From positions 496,001 to 560,000 of the forward strand of contig JANATG010000002.1 in assembly GCA_029449235.1 (NCBI GenBank): a stretch of DNA of 64,000 nt, written 5' to 3'. Positions 21,955-31,891 of this stretch are shown piece after piece. The notes below the pieces were generated by a model. That model was given only the letters and a program-made list of their open reading frames with translations, was not told the DNA's origin and did not search any database. Numbering within the stretch: the first letter of the stretch is position 1; each line of letters opens with the position of its first letter. The position numbers were made by a program, and so were the translations under genes. Origin of the DNA: Linnemannia schmuckeri (Eukaryota > Mortierellomycota > Mortierellomycetes > Mortierellales > Mortierellaceae).

Positions 21955-24813
21955 ATGTCGACACAACAATGCCAGTTCTTCTTCACAAAGAAGGGTTGCC
22001 GTAACGGTGACTCCTGTCGCTTCTCCCACAACAACACTCCAATACCCACTCCGACATCCGCATCTAACGGATCAACAGCGGCAACCACAGACTCGTTTTC
22101 AACTATACAAACAACAGCACCTCGCAGGAGTGTAATAGCAGCAACAACACGCCAACCTGTCAAAAAACCCATCCCAGCATCCCTCCAAAACCTCGACAAG
22201 GGTACTGCAGCCACATCCCTCCGATCCTTCGAAATTACCCAAGTAGCCTCCCGTTTCGCCTCTTCCTTTTCATCAAGATCTTCTCACCCGGACGAAGAAG
22301 AAAGCGATACTTTTGAACTCAAGGTGGTACCCAGCGATCCCGATTTCCCATACGAGATCAGCGCCCTCCACCTCCTCCTGGCAGTTCCCAAATCCTACCC
22401 GACCAGACCTTGCTCCGTCCAGGTCCTTAATCGAGATATCCCTAAGGGGTTCGCCACCAATCTCGAGCGCGGCTTTGACCAAGCTGCTGCTTCCCAGCAG
22501 AAATCATTGCTTGCTCATCTGAATTGGTTGGATGTCAATATGGAGCAACTCCTTCAGAAGCCTCCTGCATCCACTATTCGCTTTATCGGACACGCCAATA
22601 GCATCGGCAACAATTTTGGGAAAAGCTCTCCTTCGAGAGAGACTTCTTTGCCTGTTTTGCCACCCCCTCTCCCCCCTTCATCAACCACATCTTCGAAACC
22701 AACACCAACGTTAACACCGACACCTGCATCACTACCTCAGCTACAGCGATCGCAACCTCCTCCCCCAGTCCAAAAAACATACACTCCAGCAGAATGCCAA
22801 CAAGCCAGCCTCCAACGCCAAAAACAAATGAACCAAATCCAAGCCCGCTTCCGATCCTCCTTTGAATCTCTTTCTCCAACCTCTGTCAACATCTCACTCG
22901 AATCTACTGACAAGGACAAGATGTCTGTCAAATGGCAAGGTCCCCTCTGGATTGTCCTTTTGGTCCCTGCTTTGTACCCGTTGGAGCCTTGTGATATCCG
23001 GTTGAGGGAGAATGGCAAAAATCCCGAGATTGAGATATGGCGCGCAAGGTATGAATGTGGCCATTAGCTTTTTTTTGTCGTCATATTTATCGTGTGATTT
23101 AATTATTTACGTTTTCTTGTGCAACGGTTGACATGCATAACATGCATTTGAAAATGGCAAAATAGGAATGTGGAGCAAGGGTTCCGCAAGATTGCGGCAA
23201 CAATGCCACAACTATCTCTCTTCCAGCTATTGAACCAACTTAACCGGGACCTAAAGGACCTTATGAGCCTCCCGCCACCTTCAACAACTCCCTCGCCAGT
23301 CCCCATTCAAACAATTCCTCCATCTCCGCCTCAGCCTGCATCTGTCCCTGACGTTCAATCATTGCCTTTGAAGAACATGCCACAGTCTGGACAGGGCTCG
23401 TCGCGCTCAAAAGCAGCTGTCAACTTTACAGAGACCGATAGGGATGACCATAAGGGAAAAGTGATCTATGTCAATGCGCCTCAGGAACCTAGAAAAGGAA
23501 ACTTTGATACTGTCCAGGATCACGGTGCCATTACGAGTGACGACGAGGATGATGACAGGTCGGAAACCGACGAAGAGGAATCATCAAACGAGGATCATAC
23601 TGGACTTACCACCACCAACAACAACGACATCGACGAGAATGATGAGAGCGAGCAGGGTGAGGGTGAAGAGGAAGAAGAGTCAGACGTAAAGACAGGAGGC
23701 CCACTGGTCGAATCAGCACCCAAACGCGGAATCGAGATCCGGATGCCTGATTTGAAACTCGATCACATCTCCCTCCTCTACTGCCGCTCGCTCAGTCTTC
23801 TCGTCCGCTGCAACCGCTGCAAAGCCCTCATCGACATGCCCGAACTCGTCCCCGACGAGTCTACCTCTTCTTCGGGAGTATCATCAACCGGGACCGCGGA
23901 CAAGCGCAAATGGAGAACGTGCGAGAACTGTCAGTCGTTGTTGGGGGCCCATTTCCGGACAGAGTACATCCACATGCAGTCAAGGACTGTTGGATACTTG
24001 GACCTGGCAGGCTGTACTGCGTATGATATCTTGCCATCTTCGTTTGTCCCCACTTGCAGCGAGTGCGATCATGTCCATGGATCTGGACCCGACGAGAATC
24101 AAGGAGCAGTCGACTACCACAACGTCGCCACTGACAACCAAGGATCATCAACAACCCCTGAGTCTACATCCACTCCAGCTCCCACTTTCGTCCGATCATC
24201 ACCGACAGGATTCCGCCAAAAGATCGGACGCGGCATGTCAGCGACCGCCAATTGCCGGAAATGCCACGTCCGTCTCACCCTGACTCTCGACGGCGAAATC
24301 AAGTTTGTCAAACTCAGTCCAGGTGACCTCATGAAAGCCTCTTCCTCCGACCTCGAACTCCTCCCTCTCAAGAAAAAAAAGAACCTCGCCAAGAACAGGA
24401 ACGGTCTCGAATTCGAACTCAAGATTGGAGAGCCTCTTCCCAGAAAGGGCGCCTGCAACCATTACAAGAAATCCCGTCGCTGGTTCCGGTTCCCCTGCTG
24501 TTCCAAGATCTATCCCTGCCATCTGTGCCATGACGAGAAGGAGTCCGAGTCCCATGAGAGCGAGTATGCAAAGAGAATGATCTGTGGTCATTGCTCCCGC
24601 GAGCAGGCTGTCAGCGATAAACCCTGTGCCTGTGGCAAGTCTCCCGTACGGACTGCTGGTGGATCGGGCGCCTTCTGGGAGGGTGGAGAGGGGATGCGGG
24701 ATCGGGCGAGGATGAGTCATAAGGATTCGAGGAAACATAAAGGCCTCCACAAGACCGTTGCCAAGAAACAGGTTGGCGCCGAGAACATTCGCAAGCGTGC
24801 GCCCAAGACATAG
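21955..24813 (+). CDS. CCCH and CHY zinc-finger protein with RWD-like segments
   Basis: Two exons (21955-23048, 23166-24813) give 913 residues. An N-terminal CCCH finger has canonical C-x8-C-x5-C-x3-H spacing (C6, C15, C21, H25). Two segments look like RWD/UBC folds: FPYEISALHLLLAVPKSYPT (about residue 130-150) and WIVLLVPALYPLEPCDIRL (about 335-360). A highly acidic stretch lies near 490-545. Cys-pair motifs follow (VRCNRCKALIDM, CENCQSLLG, CSECDHVHG, CRKCHVRL). The C-terminal CHY zinc finger starts at about 790 with GACNHYKKSRRWFRF, then CCSKIYPCHLCHD, MICGHCSREQ and CACGK. CHY domains bind zinc and often sit with E3 ligases or, in yeast Hot13, in mitochondrial import. The CCCH finger suggests RNA contact. 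The job of this combination is unknown to me. The upstream in-frame extension lacks an ATG, so 21955 is the start. Its stop lies 55 bases from the convergent MTF1 stop. Confidence 0.88.
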
Positions 24814-24868
24814 ATTCTTGTAAAACAATTAAAAAGAAATGACTGGAATGGGGTTTTTTTTGTATTCT

Positions 24869-26555
24869 TTAGCGCTTTTTTTTGTGCTCATGGAGGATCA
24901 TATCGTCGTAGAGGACGGTGGGCCGAAGAGGCCATTGCTCAAACTTCAAGGCCACCTCGTTTAGTTGCTCCAACGTCATGTGCTTGATCTTTATGCTGTG
25001 GTCAAAACTGAGTCTTTTCAGCAAAATCTCTGCTCCTGGTCCTAGTAACCTATTTGTTTAAAAAGAAAAGGAAGCAAGTTTGTTGACTGTTAGTGTCGAT
25101 TCGTGTCTTTGCCATGATATGTGATGACCTGGGTTTCCTTGAAAGAAAAGAAAAAAATGTGGCTGTTGGGTGACTATAAACGTACTTGATGACTTTGTTG
25201 AGAGGATTTGACTTGTTGGTGAACAAACTCCTTAAACAGAAATCAAACACCTCCATCGATACTACGGTTCAAATTGACAGAAAAGGTCTCATGTGTCAGT
25301 ACGAGGATCATGAGTGCGGATCAAATCATCATGGGTCAAGAAACAACACAAAAAGTGAACTTACCATCGAGCTTGGGCACCTTGTGTGGGATAAAGTGCA
25401 CGAGTTCATAATCATAGGGCAAATGGAAATGGGCAGCTCCAGGTCGCATCAGTTGCGTCATCTCTGCAGCCGCTTCAGCCAACACGCTCACTCTATTCCT
25501 GGATGGCGTTCCTGGGGGCGCAATCAACCTCTATCGTAACGCGTGCAATAGTTCATTTTCTCTGTTTAGAACAATGATCTTTTCAGGGCATAGCGTTTTG
25601 AAACGAAGGCGCCACACACTGGTCTCAAACAATTCAGCATTCCACGACAACAGGCAGCTTACCTTGGCAGCATCCTTGAACATAAACATAAACATCTCAA
25701 CGCGTCCATACTTAAAGATCCCCATCTTCTCATTCGAAGCCATCAACAGATCGTGAAGACACTTTTCGCCCAATGTTGAATTAGGGATCGTCCCCACCAG
25801 CAACACATTCGACTGGATATTTTCCCATTCCTGGGGGACCAGATCGGGGATCGCGTTGATCTTGAACCCCAAGAGGTCGTCGAATGGATCTGAGAGTGGG
25901 TTCATGTTGTAGTTCTTGATCTTTCCTCCTGACTCTTCTTCCAGTTTCTACATTTCGTGGAACGAGAAGTCGATTGTGTTAGTCGCCTTCTCTGTAAATG
26001 GCGGCTTGAACCTTCGATAAAAAAAAATCAAATGAAATGGCATGTATTGTACCTTCAAAGAACTCTGAAACGTATCACCATTCTCGACTGTGACAATATT
26101 GTTTGCTCCAGCCAGGTACATCGACCTCGTAAGCTGACCAGGACCTATCAACATTTCAGGAAGGACAATGTCAGACTTCCGACGGTTCGTCTCGTTCAAC
26201 TTTGCTTCCTGATGCATACTGGTGTCCTTGTATCCAGAGCATGTCAAGTACCTGGGAAGATCTCAAGGACAGATCGGTTAGGATTGGCCTCAAACTTCAT
26301 CGATGCAGCGGCCAAGTCTATAACACAGAGCGCAATTCAAAAAAGTAAAGGTTGGTGAACTTTGGGGCAGGGCAATTAGCAAAACAGATATAGCGTTATA
26401 AAACAGATGGGAGTCATATCATTACTGGCGGTATCCTCGGTCATGACAGAAACTCGAAGTTGACCACGCGCCCTGGATACTTTGTAGACGGTGGGCCAGA
26501 GGTCCGTTGATATCAGTGGCGACAAGGACCTGAACAAGGGCCTTGAGCATATCAT
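24869..26555 (-). CDS. MTF1: Mitochondrial transcription factor 1 (KsgA/Erm-fold specificity factor)
   Basis: Seven exons (26555-26426, 26317-26252, 26144-26053, 25947-25663, 25530-25365, 25261-25186, 25049-24869) give 331 residues, near yeast Mtf1 (about 340). Mtf1 pairs with the phage-type mitochondrial RNA polymerase Rpo41 for promoter opening; it descends from rRNA adenine dimethyltransferases. The N-terminus (MICSRPLFRSLSPLIST) is Arg/Ser-rich like a mitochondrial presequence. Next come LWPTVYKVSRARGQLRVS and the SAM-type motif I, VLEIFPGPGQLTRSM, then ANNIVTVEN. Later, FKYGRVEMFMFMFKDAAK and RNRVSVLAEAAAEMTQLM match Mtf1's FGKVKMLLWM and CSVVREAF regions. The C-terminal EQWPLRPTVLYDDMI matches Mtf1's EWPFKPDILMDFV. 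The GPGQLT loop is unusually intact, so residual SAM binding or methylation is possible. First-exon reading frame was chosen by this homology; the exon 1 donor (GTAATG) is weak. Confidence 0.88.
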
Positions 26556-26878
26556 TTTTGCCGATAGTGTGTGTTTCTTCCTTCTTTCGTTGAGAAAGCT
26601 TTAGTTGTCTGGTAGAAATTGTCGTCTTTGCAAGTGAGTTTTTTTTTTTGTCAGGCAGAGAGGATGGCGGCGAATGTGTTGAAGAAAATGAATACAATGT
26701 TGAATGAACTGAACTCTTTTCGTGTGAAAGTTGCAAGGTGCAACCGCCCCAGGAAAATCAACAAATCCGGCAATGTGACTGTCAACAATCAAGGAACTTA
26801 GACTCCTCATCTTAGGGCCAATATTGGAGCAGACGTCAGTTTGAATCGGAGGAGGAAGAAAAATGCTGAGGGGATTTA
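26556..26878. other. Short intergenic region CLF1-MTF1
   Basis: 323 bases between the CLF1 stop and the MTF1 start codon, same strand; holds the CLF1 3' UTR and MTF1 promoter. An A/T-rich stretch with a run of nine T occurs at 26641-26649. Nothing else is seen. Confidence 0.5.
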
Positions 26879-29579
26879 TTACTTGTTGTTGCCAGCCTTC
26901 CATTGCTGGACCATTTGAAGCAGCTTGAAGTTGGGCTGCTCTTTTTGGTCGTCGGGGAAGATGTAGTCGTAGTATTCCTCCCATTGAGACGAACCACCAG
27001 CACCACCATCCGCAGACTCGACCTGGCGACGCTTCTTGACCATCTTGGGCATAAGATCCTGCACGCTCTTCAACGACTCGGCCGTGCCCTGTGCCTGCTC
27101 AAACTCCTTCCACGCCTCCAACAGAATCAGACGCTCCTCCTTCAGTCCTTGGTCTTTCATCGTCTGACTACCCTTCTTGAACACATCCCGAGCAACATCA
27201 GCCTGGCCCTCCTCGGGCACACTCGCCTCGAAATGCGCCCAACTAATCCAGACCTTAACGTGCGCTGTCCTCTCCAACAGCTGCTTGTACAGCGACCGTG
27301 CGTGTGCCCATTGCTCCTCGCTCACCTCAAAGTCGATATACGCCTTCCACAAAATCTCGGGCATATCTAGTTCCGGTTGCGAAACTGCCAAATCAAAGAT
27401 GGCTCTGGCACGTTCGGCGTCCTGCAGTTCACTCTCCAACTCTGCAAATTTGATCCATGCCGCACATGTCGACGGTGACCATTCCAGATACTTGGCATAC
27501 AGTGTCCTTGCCCTGTCAATTGCACGCAACTCCAGCTCCAGCTCAATATATCCCTTGAACAGCTTGTCCTTGGGACACATGCCTATTGCCATTCCCAACG
27601 CCTTGCGCGCTGCACTCAGATCGAGCTGACGAATCTCGAACTTGGCATAGAGCAACCAAATCTTGGCAAACGTGAACTTTTTATGAGGAATCAGCTTGAT
27701 GCACCCCTTGTATACCTGCCTCGCGCGCTCATAGTCCTATCATCAACAGAAGCGTAATTTTTTGTTAATTCATTCCGACCGTGTTGGTGTAAGATCTTTG
27801 AGTAAAAAAGAAAAAAAGAAAAAAAGAAAAAAAGAAGTCACTAAAATTCCCGCTCCATCATCCCAATGCTTACTTTTGTTTCGAGTTCCTCGAAAAGAGC
27901 ATATTTGATCCAGAGATAAATGTACCGTCTCCAAAGTCGCTTTTCCTGAGCTGGTGGCACCTGAGCAATAGCGCGCTCATACACTTCACGAACACGATCC
28001 ACATCTCCTGTACTCTCCTCGAGTTTTCCATAGTCGAACCAGGTATCATAGTTTTTGAGGTTCGTCGCCAGATCCTATCAGTATAAATCAATGAGTGAGG
28101 CATATTAGGAACTTGCACTTAATAATTCCATTCAAACCAGTGGCACTGATGAGTATTCGCCGAATTCATTCCAAAATGCCAACGTACCGCCTCATATTGA
28201 AGTCGCCTCTTGCCGACAACAACGTCCTCGATGCCATCCTTATCGCCGTATTGCTTCTCAAACTGAACATATTGGTTGTACAGCGCCTGCGATTTCGACC
28301 GAGGGATTCGATCCAATGCGTACTTGTAAATAACTCGCGCTCTGTCGGTCTATACAAGGGAAAGATATGTTCATGTTAACAGGTCTGTCCATAATTCAAG
28401 GATGAAAGGAAAGTGCAAAAATGCCTGAAATGCAACATGTTGAAGCAATGGCGTACCTCCTTTAGACGTGTCTCAAATTTTGCAAAGGCAATAAAGAGAC
28501 GCTGTTCCATGAGTTCCTCGCCCATGACTTCAATGGCCCTTGTGAAAATCTCCCGAGCCTTTTCCGTCTTGCCCTCGCGTTCCTCAAACTCTGCCCATTT
28601 GATCCAGTTCTTAGGTTCAGGGTGAATGTGCACGAAGCGCTCATAGACCACGCGTGCCCGCTCCAGTTCCTTGTACCGCTTCTCAAACTTGACGTACGCC
28701 ATCCATGCTTCCTCCTCTGGCTCCCACTGCATCCAGCGTTCGAAAATCTGACGTGCGCGAGCGACCTCTTCCAGCATCTCTTCCATGTATGTGTACTTCA
28801 ACCTATCCATGTGGAAGCAGTTGTAAAAGCGCTCATTAGAATCCTCTTACTCACATCTCTCAGCATTCACAATGAGCAATCAATTGACAAGGTCGTACCA
28901 GAATTGGTCGCGGCGGGGCAGGATGGTGACGATCCTGTCAAACAAGTTACGCGCCAGAGCAATGTTCTTGTGCTTCATCTCCATCTCGACATATTTGAGG
29001 TACAAGGTCGCGTTCTTACTGTCGACTTGCAATGCACGTTCATAGATCGAGCGAGCTCTAGAATGTCGTTAATCGAAAAGCAACCAAGTCAGTATATGTG
29101 TTTCTTATAATTTCGACAAAATGAATTAGACATCCTTTGTCCGAACAACGAATTTTAGGAACAGAGATCAAAGAACAAAATAGAGTACCTCTGAAGCTCA
29201 TCCTGATTCTCCTCCCAGGTGGCGTACTTGAGCCACTCGTTGATATGAAGTCGACTACGCTGGATACGATCCTCAAACTCTTTACGTTTCCGCCCTCTGT
29301 ATTCCATCAACTCTGCATGGTCGTGGATCTTTTGCTTGGGGGCCTTTATAGCAATCTCCTGACGCTCCTTGGCCTCTCGAAGAATCTGCTCCGCCGAGAT
29401 TTGCACGGGCGCGGCATTCTTGTTTTTGATCTATTTGTTTGATGGAGGTAAATGAATGTTCGTTGAAAAGTTATTATCGCGGTTCAGTCTGATGCTCCTT
29501 GCAATGGGATTCGTCAGAGGAGTAAGTGTGGTTTGTGGTTGCTTGTTGCTGTTCTTGCCTTGGGAGTTGCTTTATCCAT
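26879..29579 (-). CDS. CLF1: Pre-mRNA-splicing factor Clf1/Syf3 (crooked-neck, HAT repeats)
   Basis: Seven exons (29579-29559, 29430-29189, 29057-28899, 28802-28457, 28349-28188, 28074-27874, 27736-26879) give 662 residues, in the range of yeast Clf1. The protein is a scaffold of the Prp19/NineTeen complex and joins the tri-snRNP to the prespliceosome. The N-terminus reads MDKATPK then [20 protein letters not shown], followed by [20 protein letters not shown], a strong Clf1 signature. HAT repeats run through the rest: [75 protein letters not shown] and so on. The first exon is only seven codons and its intron has a GC donor (AAG|GCAAGA). The stretch from the ATG to the frame's stop contains no GT at all, so no canonical donor can be used. 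The ending GNNK lies after a KKRRQ basic patch. Confidence 0.93.
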
Positions 29580-29754
29580 GGTGATGGAGGGAAGGAGAAG
29601 TGAGAGGGTTGATGCAGTTATCATGAACGCTGGCGGATTCAAAATGGAGTGACGTCATTTTTTTTTTAAAAAAAAAGATGCTTTTAATGTGGAAAATGAT
29701 ACAGCTGCGGTATTATGCAAAATAAACGACCCTCCAAGAACCCAATGGCTTGGC

Positions 29755-30450
29755 TTAGAAGGCATTCTCCTCCTCGTCGTACTCAAACTCGCCCTTGGCG
29801 AGCTCAACCTGGAAGGTTTGGATAACATGACTACAAAGGTCGGCCAAGTCGTCCAATCCCTTGTACATGGCCTCTGCTGCTGTTGTGTTGTCTGAGGTCT
29901 GAACTCTAATGTTTGTCCTGGCTTCTGAGGGATGGGGGATCGAGTATGAAGCAAAGTCAACCTCAGGGCTACCATCATCAAAAAAGGGATGCATAAAGGC
30001 GTTAGTTCTGTATCCGCTGACATCGCCGATGACGCCGTAGATGAGTATCCATATTGTCGTCCATTTGTTCTATGATATCCATGTGATAGTGTGTCAAGTG
30101 CGCCGTGATGCATACTTCTTCATAAGAGCCCAGCGGAGCGCGTTTCCGAGGGTGTGATCCTCATCCTGTAAGCAAAAGGTGGCGCACTGGGGCTCAATCA
30201 TAGTTCCTGGAACCTATCCAAGCATGTCAGTCACAGATAGGAAGTGAGTTAATGATACGTTCGAAGGTCCTGCATATTCGCCCCGTTGTATGAAGCATTC
30301 GTTCTTGCGTCGATTGACCCTCCCCCTTTCTTTGAAGGAGGGCAAACACTGCTGTAGCGAGTAAGAGTCCAGCGCTATACTTACGACGGTAACCTTGCCG
30401 GTGTCGACTTCAATTTGGTCCTCGTCCATGCGGCTGACAATAGCAGACAT
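29755..30450 (-). CDS. RPC19: RNA polymerases I and III subunit AC19 (RPAC2)
   Basis: Three exons (30450-30385, 30213-30116, 29968-29755) give 125 residues. The protein is the alpha-like assembly subunit shared by Pol I and Pol III; it pairs with AC40 (Rpc40). Diagnostic segments: CATFCLQDEDHTLGNALRW, the alpha-motif found in all AC19/Rpb11 proteins, then MKNPEVDFASYSIPHPSE and the C-terminal helix LDDLADLCSHVIQTF. The exon 3 acceptor was chosen at 29969 because it alone restores MKNPEVDF; the upstream TAG would add an unlikely insert. The acidic tail ends YDEEENAF. The CLF1 start lies 176 bases away on the same strand. Rpb11 is excluded by the HPSE motif and the Pol I/III-type start. Confidence 0.95.
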
Positions 30451-30722
30451 TGCTAAAATATGTGATGTAAGCTGTGTTGGTTGATTGGCGGTGGTGTTGG
30501 GAGTGTTGGCTAATGGTTGTTGTTGTTGTTGTTGTTGTTGTTGTGATGAGTCGAGACGGGCGAAGTCAAAGCGTTGCTGCAGCGAAAGTGAATGGCGAAA
30601 AGGGAAGAAAAGGAAAAAAAAAAGTTGATCTCCAAAACATTACAGGTGGCTTAGCACGGTTGTATTTATTCATAGCTGAGAGACGGAAAAATATAGCGAC
30701 AGCAAGAAACACCTCAACGCGC
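30451..30722. other. SURF4-RPC19 intergenic region with TTG repeat
   Basis: 272 bases between the SURF4 stop and the RPC19 start codon; contains a (TTG)n run at about 30516-30543. RPC19's promoter must lie here or inside the SURF4 3' end. Confidence 0.6.
30516..30543. repeat. (TTG)n trinucleotide repeat
   Basis: About nine TTG units about 66 bases upstream of the RPC19 start codon. Confidence 0.85.
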
Positions 30723-31891
30723 CTAGAAGGCCTTCTTCTTCTCGTCCACACTCATACCGCCGGGTCCAAGGGTGACAAGGAGAAGAAGTCCGCCCATGAT
30801 CGAAAGCGTCTGGAAGAAATCGTACTTCAAAAAGTCCTTCTGCGAGTGCGAGCTATCGACAGACCACCAGTTGTTGACAACAATATTGAACACCGACAAA
30901 AACAACACCAAAAACATGGCTGACAACTTGGCCTTGAACCCCACAGCAATCATGATGCAGGCTGCCAGGCCTACAACCGACGCAATCACCCTCGACAAGG
31001 TCCACGACCCATGGAGTGCGAAACCGATGAACAGGAAGATCAAAAGAACTCGGCCAGCGAGTTGGAAATAGGTCCTCTTGTTGCTCTCGGTGATCGAGGG
31101 AAGTCCTGCAAATAGTTGGCGGCGCTTGCTAAGACTGTCAGAGACGACCATCAAGAGGCCACCGATGACGGACAGGTTGCGGAGGAAGAAGCTGGCGTCA
31201 AAGATCAGACCATAGCCTAGTGCCTGTGTCACGACAACGCCCAAGAGCGCCGCGGCTGCATATTCTGTGTGTTTCCTTGCAATCACAAGCGTCGAGCAAA
31301 CCAGCATCGTCTATAGGAGGTGTTGTATTGGACGAAGAGAAAAGCTAGTTAGCATGTTGCTACATGTTCCAGGGTCAAACACTAGATCCATGCAACCCTC
31401 TGATTCTGCCCTGGGAATGCTAAAATGTTCCCCTTCTTTCTCTCTGCTCTCACACTTCTCCCTCAGTCTGGTTCTCCCTCTCTCACCCCTCTCGCTTTTT
31501 TTTGTTGGTCTGTGTTATCCCTATTGGTTTTCTTTTCTCAACCGCCCCTTATTTTTTTTTATGCGTCCCTTGAACCTTGAGACCATATTTGGGCTATTTT
31601 CAAATCGCAGCTCAACTCGAACATAATGCACTTCCTTGCACAACAGGTGAAAAAGCAACTTACAAGGACGTTGGCGATCAAGAAAAAGTGGCTGACGCCC
31701 CAGGGAAAGCCACGGTGACGCTGGAGGTAGTAGAGTTGGTCGCCAAACTGAGTCGAGATACGGAGGGCGTCCTCGAGGAAAGTGACGACGATGAGGAAAC
31801 GAGCGATGGCTGGGATATATGGCTTTAAGGGCTGGCCCACCTTGTCAATCACCTCCTCAAACTTGCGCGAGTACTCCTGTACAATGTCCAT
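30723..31891 (-). CDS. ERV29: SURF4/Erv29 family cargo receptor
   Basis: Two exons (31891-31664, 31310-30723) give 271 residues, matching SURF4 (269). SURF4/Erv29 is a multi-span receptor that packs soluble secretory proteins into COPII vesicles at the ER. Landmarks: the N-terminal PYIPAIARFLIVVTFLEDALRI, then QRHRGFPWGVSHFFLIANVL, FFLRNLSVIGGLLM, GRVLLIFLFIGF and the C-terminal KYDFFQTLSIMGGLLLLV and LGPGGMSVDEKKKAF. Several hydrophobic spans are visible. The last four residues KKAF form a KKxx dilysine COPI retrieval signal, as expected for a protein cycling between ER and Golgi. The start ATG matches the family N-terminus. The symbol follows the yeast name; orthology is by sequence pattern. 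Confidence 0.93.

Noticed and set aside
29969..30115. RPC19 exon 3 starting at an earlier TAG
   Set aside because: It would break the MKNPEVDF motif conserved in AC19 proteins.
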